Below are positions 1-5,767 of a DNA stretch of 10,009 nucleotides, piece after piece (within the stretch, counting starts at the first letter, position 1; every line of letters starts with the position of its first letter). Made by a program: the position numbers and the translations under genes. The notes beneath the pieces are model-generated. The model saw nothing but the letters and a program-made list of their open reading frames with translations. It was not told the origin of the DNA and did no database searches. The DNA is from JASHVB01 sp049522565. GTDB lineage: Bacteria > Pseudomonadota > Alphaproteobacteria > Acetobacterales > Acetobacteraceae. The DNA lies in assembly GCA_049522565.1 (NCBI GenBank), contig JBEKNT010000249.1:1-10009 (forward strand), read 5' to 3'.

Positions 1-231
1 GCGCTGCGCCAGGGAACGCGGTTTCGCATTGTCGAGGCGGCGGACCCGGTATTGGCCGAAGGGTTTCATGCGTACGAAACGGATAGCGGCCTGCGCTGGA
101 CCAATGGCGACGCGGCGCTTCCCGCGGCGCTGTTCGACGGCTTCGACGGGCCCCTGGAACTGGTACTGCACGTTGGCTGCACGACACGCTATCCATCACT
201 GGGCGACGCGGCTGTGCGCGGTGCGGCCTAG
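1..231 (+). CDS. C-terminal fragment of an unidentified protein
   Basis: The frame is open from the first base of the window and stops with TAG at 229-231, giving 76 codons without a start, so the gene begins upstream. The fragment ends in an alternating hydrophobic/polar, probably beta-rich stretch (…LELVLHVGCTTRYPSLGD…) preceded by a Trp-containing segment (GLRWTNGDAALPAALFDGF). Codon use is GC-biased at third positions, like the clear genes nearby, which supports real coding. The pattern reminds me of the tails of secreted or glycosyltransferase-associated hypothetical proteins in Acetobacteraceae, but I cannot name a family. A short GC stem (230-234 with 243-247) follows the stop without a T-tract, so termination there is uncertain. 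The next gene lies on the opposite strand and converges on this one. Confidence 0.55.
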   Translation, partial: ALRQGTRFRIVEAADPVLAEGFHAYETDSGLRWTNGDAALPAALFDGFDGPLELVLHVGCTTRYPSLGDAAVRGAA

Positions 232-424
232 GCCAGCAGCGCGGCCTCGGCCGAACAACCGATAACAGCCGCGCGGCAACACTGACTCGCCTGGGTCCAA
301 ACCGGCGGCGCAGGGTGATGCGCGGGCGGCCAGTGGATGCAGCCCGATCGTGTCGGCCGACCGACAATTGCCGGAGGTGAAGCTTGCATTGCGACCGCTC
401 CGGCCGTTGCGCAGCCCGCCCGCC

Positions 425-796
425 TCACCCTACGGAGAATGATACGAACCGCAGCAGCTCCTGCGACGACAGCGGCTTCTCCAGTACCCGCATCGCGCCG
501 AGCGTCTCGGCCTCGCGGACAATCTCGGCGTCGTGCGCACCGGTGATCAGCAGTGACGGAATCGTCATGCCGCGACTGGCGACGGTGGAAATCAATGTAA
601 CGCCGCTCATCTCCGGCATGCACTGGTCGACCACCAGGCAGGCGATCTCGTCCAGCCGGGCATTGGTCAGGAAATCGTTGCCGGACCTATAGGTTTCAAC
701 GCTGTGACCGGCCGACTCGAGCAGTACGCACAGCACGTCCCGCACTTCGTCATCGTCGTCGACGATAGCCACGATGCTCGCATTGTCTCGATCCAT
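425..796 (-). CDS. Stand-alone response regulator (receiver domain only)
   Basis: This 123-residue protein is a single CheY/FixJ-type receiver domain with no output domain. The acidic cluster D13-D14-D15 (IVDDDDEVRD) binds Mg2+, D57 (VVDQCMPEMSG) is the expected phospho-acceptor, T85 (LLITGAHDA) is the switch Thr, and K107 (LEKPLSS) is the conserved Lys followed by Pro. All key residues are present, so phosphorylation by a histidine kinase is expected. No kinase gene is in the window, so the partner is unknown. The last helix is short, ending SSQELLRFVSFSVG, so the domain is near the minimum family length. The ATG at 794-796 has a modest ribosome-binding site, GGGAAA, about 8 bases upstream on the minus strand. 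It could act by protein-protein interaction within a phosphorelay; that role is inference. Confidence 0.9.
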   Translation of the reverse strand: MDRDNASIVAIVDDDDEVRDVLCVLLESAGHSVETYRSGNDFLTNARLDEIACLVVDQCMPEMSGVTLISTVASRGMTIPSLLITGAHDAEIVREAETLGAMRVLEKPLSSQELLRFVSFSVG

Positions 797-1176
797 ACGG
801 ATGGTTTCCCGGCGACGGCGACGCGGGTTTGCGGCGCGCGGCTGGCAAACTAGCCGAACGGCCCCGACCGAATTGTGGCGAAGTCGGTCAACTCATCTTG
901 CTATTGCCGCGGCTTCGGCTTATGTGACCGCGGTCCAGGCGGCGTATTGCCGATTCGGACCGGTGTGCGATTGGGCAAAATTCACCGATTCGACCCAACG
1001 GGCATGCTGAACCAACCGCGTAACACCTCGCATTTTGTAACAATCGAGGGGCTAACCGTACCTCTAGAATTGCCGGAAAGCCGACGACGCCGTCGGCGCG
1101 CAGCCAATCTGGCAATGCTGTCATAAAAGTTACATCAACAACCAAACTGCCAACTGCGCAGGTCCGGGCAAACAAC
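797..1176. promoter_or_regulatory. Non-coding divergent promoter region
   Basis: These 380 bases separate two divergent genes and carry no convincing reading frame. The base composition is visibly more A/T-rich between about 970 and 1170 than in the genes. Possible elements are a TAGAAT -10-like hexamer at 1065-1070 without a good -35, a 7-bp stem with 4-base loop at 1080-1097 (GCCGACG/CGTCGGC), a 10-bp palindrome GACCGCGGTC at 926-935, and a direct repeat CCGATTCG at 950-957 and 985-992. None matches a regulator site I can name. Promoters for the receiver gene and for the coiled-coil gene must lie here, but their exact positions are uncertain. Confidence 0.45.
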
Positions 1177-2004
1177 GTGTCTGATAACGAAAAACCGAAC
1201 TTCGAAACCGCCAGAACAACGCTGGCACTACCCACCGAATCCTCATCGGCTGGTGATCCAATGCAAGCCGCCGAGGCGCGCATGCGACGTGCCCTTGGGC
1301 TCGATGGCGAACAGTTGCGCTCGCGGCCGCCCCAGGAACGGCTCGATTCGCCGCAGCGAACGGTGGAGCGCTTCTCCACCCCCGGCCACAAGCGGCGGTT
1401 CGTGAACGACGGCGAAGTGCCGGTGACGCTGGTTCACGGATTGGTGTCCGGCCGTCGCGAGCAATCCGATGGGAACGGAACACGCGGCGGTTCCAATGCG
1501 CAGCCGACGAATCGGCTGGAGGTCGCCGAAGCCGCGCTGACCGCCGAGATCGCCACGCGCGAACGCGTCGAGCGCACCTTGGCGGAAGCGCAGGCCGCGG
1601 TGCACGACCTGCAAACCAAGCTGGGACATGCCGACCTGGCGCGCCAGGAAGCTGTCGAGGCGCTGCGTCGCGAACGCGAATCCTCGGCTGCCTTGAGCGC
1701 GGCGTTGCAGGAAGCCGCAGACCAGGCGACGGCGGCGCGGCAAGCCCGGGAAGCCGCGGAAAGCGCCCTGGCCGAGTTGCGGGAACGCCGGGCGGCACGG
1801 TCCGAGGAAGTTGCGGATGTGCCGCCGCGTCCGCGCCGCGGGCGAAAGCCTCGTGCCGAGGTGATGGCGACAGCGGACGCGGTCGCCGTCCCGACCAAGC
1901 CCCGCAAGGGGCCCGGGCGCCCGCGATCGACCGAACCCAAGCCGGCGCGCGAGCCAAAGCCGATCCGCTGGTGGCTCACCCCGCGCGCAAAGAAGAAGCG
2001 GTAG
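1177..2004 (+). CDS. Coiled-coil protein with AT-hook-like basic C-terminus
   Basis: The 275-residue product has three parts. Residues 1-111 are low in hydrophobics but include two conserved-looking blocks, DPMQAAEARMRRALGL (27-42) and HKRRFVNDGEVPVTLVHG (71-88). Residues 112-212 are Ala/Glu/Arg-rich with heptad spacing (…LEVAEAALTAEIATRERVERTL…) and should form a long coiled coil. Residues 213-275 are Pro/Arg/Lys-rich and contain two AT-hook-like cores, RRGRKPR (220-226) and KGPGRPR (244-250), before a final IRWWLTPRAKKKR. There is no signal peptide or membrane segment. A cytoplasmic, DNA-binding, possibly nucleoid-associated role is inferred from the AT-hooks. I recall similar unnamed proteins in Acetobacteraceae. 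The GTG start at 1177 is chosen because no ATG or GTG lies upstream in frame back to the stop at 1021; the ribosome-binding site is weak. A strong terminator follows. Confidence 0.8.
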   Translation: MSDNEKPNFETARTTLALPTESSSAGDPMQAAEARMRRALGLDGEQLRSRPPQERLDSPQRTVERFSTPGHKRRFVNDGEVPVTLVHGLVSGRREQSDGNGTRGGSNAQPTNRLEVAEAALTAEIATRERVERTLAEAQAAVHDLQTKLGHADLARQEAVEALRRERESSAALSAALQEAADQATAARQAREAAESALAELRERRAARSEEVADVPPRPRRGRKPRAEVMATADAVAVPTKPRKGPGRPRSTEPKPAREPKPIRWWLTPRAKKKR

Positions 2005-2012
2005 AGATTACC

Positions 2013-2044
2013 AAACCTCTCCCGCCGCAGACGGGAGAGGTTTT
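2013..2044. terminator. Intrinsic terminator between convergent genes
   Basis: A perfect 12-bp stem (AAACCTCTCCCG at 2013-2024 paired with CGGGAGAGGTTT at 2032-2043) encloses a 7-base loop and ends in TTTT on the plus strand. It lies 8 bases after the stop of the coiled-coil gene and 6 bases beyond the stop of the oppositely oriented flavin oxidoreductase. It can therefore serve both, though the T-tract is better on the plus strand. Its core ACCTCTCCCG…GGAGAGGT recurs at 5121-5145, so it may be a copy of a dispersed palindromic repeat recruited as a terminator. Confidence 0.85.
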
Positions 2045-2049
2045 CTACC

Positions 2050-2988
2050 CTACCCCCCGAGCGACTCGCGTATCTTGGCCACCGCCGCCAGATGCCGCTC
2101 GTGGTCACCGGCGAAGCGCAGCACCAGATGGCTGGCGCCGGCTTGCGCATATCCCGCCAGCCAGGCCGCGACACCCGCCGCCGGCCCGGCGTAGCAGACC
2201 TGGCGCCGTCGCAGCACCGCCGCGGGCTGGCCGTAGTATCCTTCCAGGAACGCATTCAGTCGGGCATCCGCGCGCGCCGCATCCTCGTCCAGTGACACCG
2301 TCAGGTAGATCGCCCCGGTCAGCGCTGCGGGATCGCGCCCCGCTCCCTGGGCAACCGCACGGATCTGCGTCCAGTGCGCGGCGTAGGCCGCGTGGTCCGG
2401 AGCATTCGGGAACCAGCCGTCGAACCAGCGGCCGGCGCGCTCCAGGCTCGCCGGCAGGTTGCCGCCGATCCACAAGGGTGGGCCGCCCGGCTGATGCGGC
2501 GTCGGGGCCAACACACCGCCGACGACCTGCCAGCGCCCGTCCCAGTCCACCGCGGCGCCCGTCCACAGGGCCTTGCACAGCCGCAGTCCCTCCATCATTC
2601 GCCCGAGCCGCTTGTCGAACGGCACGCCGGCGGCGGTGAATTCGGCGCGGATATTCGGCCGGTCCGACGCGAAGCCCACACCGAGGATCAGCCGTCCCTC
2701 GCTGACCTGGTCCAGCGTGGCGACCTGGTGCGCCAGCAGCACCGGATTGCGCAGCGCCGGCAGCAGCACGGCAGTGCCGATCTCCACCCCCTTCACGCGC
2801 CCGGCCACGCCGGCGAGCAAGGTCAGGGGCTCGTGCCGGGGGCGGGCCAGCAGGGAATCGCCAACCCAAACCGAGGCATAACCCAGCGCCTCGGCGCGTT
2901 CCGCCAGCGCCAGCAGCGGCCCGGCCTCCGGGCGTCCTTGCATGATCTGCTCTCGGGTGGGCAGCAGGTAGCCAAGCTTCGGGGCCAT
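2050..2988 (-). CDS. LLM-class (luciferase-like) flavin-dependent oxidoreductase
   Basis: The 312-residue product has the bacterial luciferase-like TIM-barrel layout. Residues 26-48 (LALAERAEALGYASVWVGDSLLA) are the usual early helix-strand segment. Residues 69-108 (EIGTAVLLPALRNPVLLAHQ, then ATLDQVSEGRLILGVGFA) form the classic central core of the family. Residues 171-195 (PLWIGGN, then ERAGRWFDGWFPN) match the segment near the flavin phosphate. Family members use FMN or F420 with a reduced cofactor to oxidise small organic substrates; the cofactor and substrate here cannot be read from sequence. The length is typical for the single-component type. The ATG at 2986-2988 has GGAGA five bases upstream. 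It is probably cytoplasmic and transcribed alone, diverging from ogt across a repeat-filled spacer and converging on the coiled-coil gene. Confidence 0.93.
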   Translation of the reverse strand: MAPKLGYLLPTREQIMQGRPEAGPLLALAERAEALGYASVWVGDSLLARPRHEPLTLLAGVAGRVKGVEIGTAVLLPALRNPVLLAHQVATLDQVSEGRLILGVGFASDRPNIRAEFTAAGVPFDKRLGRMMEGLRLCKALWTGAAVDWDGRWQVVGGVLAPTPHQPGGPPLWIGGNLPASLERAGRWFDGWFPNAPDHAAYAAHWTQIRAVAQGAGRDPAALTGAIYLTVSLDEDAARADARLNAFLEGYYGQPAAVLRRRQVCYAGPAAGVAAWLAGYAQAGASHLVLRFAGDHERHLAAVAKIRESLGG

Positions 2989-3027
2989 GCGTGTCTCCAG
3001 GGAGTTGGCAATACGCGATCATAGACT

Positions 3028-3106
3028 CCCCCTCCCCTTGTGGGAGGGGGTCGGGGGGAGGGGTGCGCTAGCGCTACCGTCGTTGGCTGAAACACGCCCC
3101 TCCCCC
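3028..3106. repeat. G/C-run compound inverted repeat with G-quadruplex motif
   Basis: Two nested hairpins lie between divergent genes. CCCCCTCCC (3028-3036) pairs with GGGAGGGGG (3042-3050), and GGGGGAGGGG (3054-3063) pairs with CCCCTCCCCC (3097-3106). The plus strand at 3042-3063 has four G-runs of 3, 5, 6 and 4 separated by 1, 2 and 1 bases. The flanking sequence to about 3154 (GGGGAAGGGTGAGG) seems to belong to the same unit. Conceptual translation of the minus strand gives PLPPTPSHKGRG, a string often seen in spurious proteins from dispersed proteobacterial repeats (from memory). Confidence 0.75.
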
Positions 3107-3185
3107 AGTCTTCGTCCACTTCGCGGCCAACGCCCGCAGGGGAAGGGTGAGGCTATGCTCGCAACCACCCGGCCCGACCGCTCTC

Positions 3186-3215
3186 TTGACAGCCGCCCCC
3201 GGCGGGGTCTCGCAT
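3186..3215 (+). promoter_or_regulatory. Candidate sigma70 promoter for ogt
   Basis: A perfect -35 hexamer TTGACA lies at 3186-3191, followed after 18 bases by a poor -10 candidate TCGCAT (3210-3215). The spacer contains a small GC hairpin, CCGCC/GGCGG (3193-3197 with 3201-3205). It sits about 30 bases before the proposed TTG start of ogt and directly after the G/C-run repeat. The -35 is convincing by itself; the -10 match is only partial. Confidence 0.4.
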
Positions 3216-3243
3216 CCGCCCCGGCTCTGAGGACCGGCACCGC

Positions 3244-3699
3244 TTGCCCCAACTCGCACTGCATACCCCGATTGGCGACCTCACCGTCTCGGAAGAGGAG
3301 GGTGCGATCGTTGCGCTCGACTGGGGGTGGGGCAGCGGCGACCAGGCCGAAACCCCTTTGCTGCAACGGGCGCGCGAGCAATTGCACGCCTATTTCGACG
3401 GCGACCTGACCGCGTTCGACCTGCCGCTGGCGCCCGCCGGCACGCCATACCGCCGCCGCGTCTGGCAGGCGCTGTGCGACATCCCCTACGGCGAAACCCG
3501 CTCCTATGCCGCGATCGTCGCCGCGGCCGGCGGCAGCCCGCGCTCGGTCGGCCAGGCGAACGGCTGCAATCCGATCCCGATCATCATCCCCTGCCACCGC
3601 GTTGTAGCCACCACGCATCTCGGCGGCTATTCCGGCGGCGAGGGCCTGCCCACCAAGCGCTACCTGCTCTCCCTGGAAGCGCGCGACACGCTGCTGTGA
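3244..3699 (+). CDS. ogt: Methylated-DNA--protein-cysteine S-methyltransferase
   Basis: This 151-residue protein repairs O6-alkylguanine or O4-alkylthymine by moving the alkyl group irreversibly to its own cysteine. The active-site motif is IIPCHRV, with acceptor C117, then H118 and R119. N109 (NGCNPIPI) is the hinge Asn, R100 (GSPRSVGQA) is the expected Arg finger that replaces the flipped base, and GGYSGG (127-132) with E145 completes the active-site region. The N-terminal ribonuclease-like subdomain is short (about 1-65), giving the compact Ogt form without an Ada-type regulatory domain. The start is TTG at 3244, chosen because the frame begins there with a family-like N-terminus (PQLALHTPIGDLTVSEEEGA) and GAGGA lies about ten bases upstream. 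No ATG in frame fits. It probably heads a run of four plus-strand genes. Confidence 0.95.
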   Translation: MPQLALHTPIGDLTVSEEEGAIVALDWGWGSGDQAETPLLQRAREQLHAYFDGDLTAFDLPLAPAGTPYRRRVWQALCDIPYGETRSYAAIVAAAGGSPRSVGQANGCNPIPIIIPCHRVVATTHLGGYSGGEGLPTKRYLLSLEARDTLL

Positions 3700-3756
3700 G
3701 CCGAGCCTGCAATTCTGCCCCCCGGGCCTGACCCGGAGCCATTACGGAGAACGACG

Positions 3757-4728
3757 ATGACCAAGGCCATCCGCATCCACAGTCCCGGCGGCCCCGAGGT
3801 GATGAAATGGGAGGACGTTCCCACGCCGGAGCCCGGCCCCGGCGAAGCGCTGATCAAGCAGGAGGCGGTCGGACTGAACTATATCGACGTCTATTTCCGC
3901 ACCGGCCTGTACAAGGCGCCCAGCATGCCGCTGGTGATCGGCCAGGAGGGTGCGGGGACCGTCACCGCGGTCGGCGCCAACGTTACTCTGGTGAAGCCGG
4001 GCGACCGCGTGGCCTATGCCGGCTCGATCGGCGGCTATGCCACCTCGCGGGTGATCGCCGCCGACCGGCTGGTGAAATTGCCCGACGGCATCGACTTCAA
4101 AATCGCCGCCGCGATGATGCTGCAAGGCATGACCGCGCAATACCTGCTGCGCCGCACCTACGTGGTGAAGCCGGGCGACACCATCGTTGCGCATGCGGCG
4201 GCCGGCGGGGTCGGGCTGATCCTTTGCCAGTGGGCCAAGCATCTTGGCGCCACGGTGATCGGCGTGGTGTCCACCCAGGAGAAGGCGGAACTCGCCCGGG
4301 CGAACGGCGCGGCGCACACGGTGGTGGGTTATGGCGATCTGGTGGCCGAGGTGAAGCGCATCACCGGCGGCGCCATGGTGCCGGTGGTGTACGACAGCAT
4401 CGGCAAGGATACGTTCGGGATCAGCCTCGATTGCCTCGCGCCGCTTGGCCTGATGGTGAGCTACGGCAATGCGTCTGGCCCGGTGCCGCCGGTCGATATC
4501 GGTGTGCTGGCGGCCAAGGGCAGCCTGTATCTGACGCGTCCGAGCCTCGCCACCTATGCCGCGAAGCGCGCCGACCTGGAAAAGTGCGCGGCCGACCTGT
4601 TCGACGTGGTGCTGAAAGGCGCGGTGAAGATCCAGGTGAACCAGACCTTCCCGCTGAAGGACGCCGCCGCCGCACATATCGCCCTGGAAAGCCGCAAGAC
4701 CACCGGCAGCACAGTGCTGATTCCGTAG
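3757..4728 (+). CDS. NADPH:quinone oxidoreductase, zinc-independent MDR family
   Basis: The 323-residue product is a medium-chain dehydrogenase/reductase of the QOR (zeta-crystallin-like) branch. The N-terminal GroES-like domain (about 1-120) includes VGLNYIDVYFRTGLY (38-52), PLVIGQEGAGTVTAVG (58-73) and PGDRVAY (81-87). The Rossmann domain carries the family signature AAAGGVG (147-153) and GVVST (169-173), where NADPH is bound. The structural- and catalytic-zinc cysteines of alcohol dehydrogenases are absent, as expected for QOR. Members reduce quinones by one electron or act on reactive enones; the substrate here is not determinable. The ATG at 3757 has GGAGA six bases upstream. It starts 57 bases after ogt, and the next gene begins 4 bases after its stop, so co-transcription and translational coupling are likely. 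Confidence 0.95.
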   Translation: MTKAIRIHSPGGPEVMKWEDVPTPEPGPGEALIKQEAVGLNYIDVYFRTGLYKAPSMPLVIGQEGAGTVTAVGANVTLVKPGDRVAYAGSIGGYATSRVIAADRLVKLPDGIDFKIAAAMMLQGMTAQYLLRRTYVVKPGDTIVAHAAAGGVGLILCQWAKHLGATVIGVVSTQEKAELARANGAAHTVVGYGDLVAEVKRITGGAMVPVVYDSIGKDTFGISLDCLAPLGLMVSYGNASGPVPPVDIGVLAAKGSLYLTRPSLATYAAKRADLEKCAADLFDVVLKGAVKIQVNQTFPLKDAAAAHIALESRKTTGSTVLIP

Positions 4729-4732
4729 GGTC

Positions 4733-5149
4733 ATGCCATTCGGGTTCACCCTGAGCGACACGATCCCCGCCACGCCGCAGCAGGTCTTCGAAGCGTGGCT
4801 GGACAGCGACGGCCACACTGCGATGACCGGCAGCGCGGCGACGGCCACGCCGCAGGAAGGCGGCGCGTTCACCGCCTGGGACGGTTATATCAGCGGCCGG
4901 AATCTCGTGCTTGAACCGGGGCGGCGCATCGTGCAGTCGTGGCGGACCACGCGTTTCACCGCCGAGGACGCGGATTCGCAGATTGAGGTGTTGCTGGAAC
5001 CGGTTGCCGGGGGCACCCGGCTCACGCTGCATCACACGAATGTACCCGACGGCCACACGGGCTATCAGGACGGCGGCTGGCAGGATCACTACTTCGAGCC
5101 GATGAAGCGTTGGTTCACCAACCTCTCCCGCTGCGCCGGAGAGGTGTAG
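4733..5149 (+). CDS. SRPBCC / AHSA1-like ligand-binding protein
   Basis: The 138-residue protein shows the START/Bet v1-like AHSA1 pattern. It opens with FTLSDTIPATPQQVFEAWLD (4-23), then has GGAFTAWDGYISGRNLVLEP (43-62), RIVQSWRTTRF (65-75), a strand pair around IEVLLEPVAGGTRLTL (84-99), and a final helix GWQDHYFEPMKRWFTNL (115-131). The family forms a hydrophobic ligand cavity and often serves as a stress or polyketide/lipid-handling protein; no ligand can be assigned. The ATG lies 4 bases after the quinone reductase stop, consistent with reinitiation. The last eight residues (LSRCAGEV) come from a palindromic repeat at 5121-5145, so the natural C-terminus probably ended near F128-N130. The start of the VOC gene follows 14 bases after the stop. 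Confidence 0.88.
   Translation: MPFGFTLSDTIPATPQQVFEAWLDSDGHTAMTGSAATATPQEGGAFTAWDGYISGRNLVLEPGRRIVQSWRTTRFTAEDADSQIEVLLEPVAGGTRLTLHHTNVPDGHTGYQDGGWQDHYFEPMKRWFTNLSRCAGEV
5121..5145. repeat. Palindromic repeat overlapping the 3' end of the SRPBCC gene
   Basis: ACCTCTCC (5121-5128) pairs perfectly with GGAGAGGT (5138-5145) around a 9-base loop. The left arm and start of the loop (ACCTCTCCCG) match the terminator hairpin at 2014-2024, so the two are likely copies of one dispersed element. No T-tract follows, and the ribosome-binding site of the VOC gene begins just after it. It is therefore more likely a repeat or transcript-processing hairpin than a terminator. Confidence 0.7.
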
Positions 5150-5163
5150 GAAGGAGACGCAAC

Positions 5164-5601
5164 ATGGTGCGCGTCGTCGGCATCGACCACCTGGTGATTC
5201 GGGTCAGCGACTACGAGAAATCCAAAGCCTTCTACGGCAAGCTGTTTACCTTCCTCGGCTTCGAAATCTCCGACGAATACGAGGACATGATCGGCTGGAC
5301 CAACGGCAAGACGCGCTTCTGGATCGGCCGCGCCGACGAGCAAGGCAAGCGGCACAAATACCGCATGGGCGATGTCGGCTTCCACCACTACGCGTTCGAG
5401 TTGCGCAACCGCAAGGACGTCGATGAGCTGCAAGCCTTTCTGCGCGACGAACTCCACGCCGATATTGTTGATCCGGCCGGGGAATATTACGAGGACTACT
5501 ATGCCGTGTTCTTCCTCGACCCCGACGGTCTCAAGCTGGAAGGCATGAAATACGGCGAGCTTACTGCGAAGGCTGCACGGGCACGCAAAAAGCCGGGATG
5601 A
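5164..5601 (+). CDS. VOC-family (glyoxalase/dioxygenase fold) protein
   Basis: This 145-residue protein is a single vicinal-oxygen-chelate unit with two beta-alpha-beta-beta-beta modules. Module one opens with VVGIDHLVIRVSDYEKSKAF (4-23) and FLGFEI; module two begins at VGFHHYAFEL (71-80) and ends with YAVFFLDPDGLKLEGMKY (113-130). H9, H74 or H75, and E126 are the expected metal ligands, so a divalent-metal active site is plausible. The substrate is not determinable. Glyoxalase I, fosfomycin-resistance and dioxygenase proteins share the fold, but nothing specific to one of them is visible. The start is ATG 5164, with AAGGAGA ending about seven bases upstream. A longer frame from GTG 5110 is rejected because it would run through the palindromic repeat. 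It is likely co-transcribed with the preceding genes. Confidence 0.92.
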   Translation: MVRVVGIDHLVIRVSDYEKSKAFYGKLFTFLGFEISDEYEDMIGWTNGKTRFWIGRADEQGKRHKYRMGDVGFHHYAFELRNRKDVDELQAFLRDELHADIVDPAGEYYEDYYAVFFLDPDGLKLEGMKYGELTAKAARARKKPG

Positions 5602-5610
5602 CCGTTTGTG

Positions 5611-5703
5611 GCGCGGAGCGGCGGAATGCGCTGCGCTTTGCCGCCCTACGTTGGTCGCGGTCGCCGAGCGTAGGGCGGAAAAGCGCAGCGTATTCCTCCG
5701 CCA
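5611..5703. repeat. Dispersed inverted repeat upstream of pepN
   Basis: The left arm at 5621-5650 (starting GCGGAATGCGCTGCGC) and the right arm at 5669-5701 (starting CGTAGGGCGGAAAAGCGC) are near-perfect reverse complements with an 18-base loop (5651-5668). The right arm carries a few inserted or changed bases. The unit resembles the GTAGGGCGGAA…GCGCAGCG…ATTCCGCC repeat that I recall from many proteobacterial genomes. It fills most of the 166-base gap between the VOC gene and pepN. It could form a stable hairpin in the pepN leader or end the upstream transcript, though no T-tract is present. Confidence 0.8.
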
Positions 5704-5767
5704 TCGACAATATCGCGGCGCTGTGCTGCAACCGCCAAGCCTGACAACGAAGGAGAGCAGAGGCAAC

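Noticed and set aside
230..247. Short GC hairpin after the first partial gene as a terminator
   Set aside because: The stem is only 5 bp (AGGCC/GGCCT) with no T-tract, which is expected by chance in such GC-rich sequence.
232..424. A small gene between the partial first gene and the receiver gene
   Set aside because: Frames here are short, extend antisense into the receiver gene, and show no motif. I see only a 10-bp palindrome GTCGGCCGAC at 352-361.
1130..2255. Minus-strand frames opposite the coiled-coil gene (1130-1957, 1434-2255)
   Set aside because: They are Arg/Ser/Pro-rich antisense translations without motifs. The plus-strand frame has a coherent coiled coil and AT-hook tail and ends at a terminator.
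1971..3024. Plus-strand frames opposite the flavin oxidoreductase
   Set aside because: They are Pro/Arg/Ser-rich or Gln/Gly-rich shadows of a clear luciferase-like gene and show no ribosome-binding site or domain.
3019..3618. Minus-strand frame of 199 codons opposite ogt
   Set aside because: It is antisense to ogt and its C-terminus is the translation of the G/C-run repeat (PLPPTPSHKGRG), a common sign of a spurious protein.
3742..4872. Long minus-strand frame of 376 codons opposite the quinone reductase
   Set aside because: It is His/Arg/Gly-rich, has no family pattern, and lies antisense to a gene with clear motifs. It is the usual antisense open frame of high-GC DNA.
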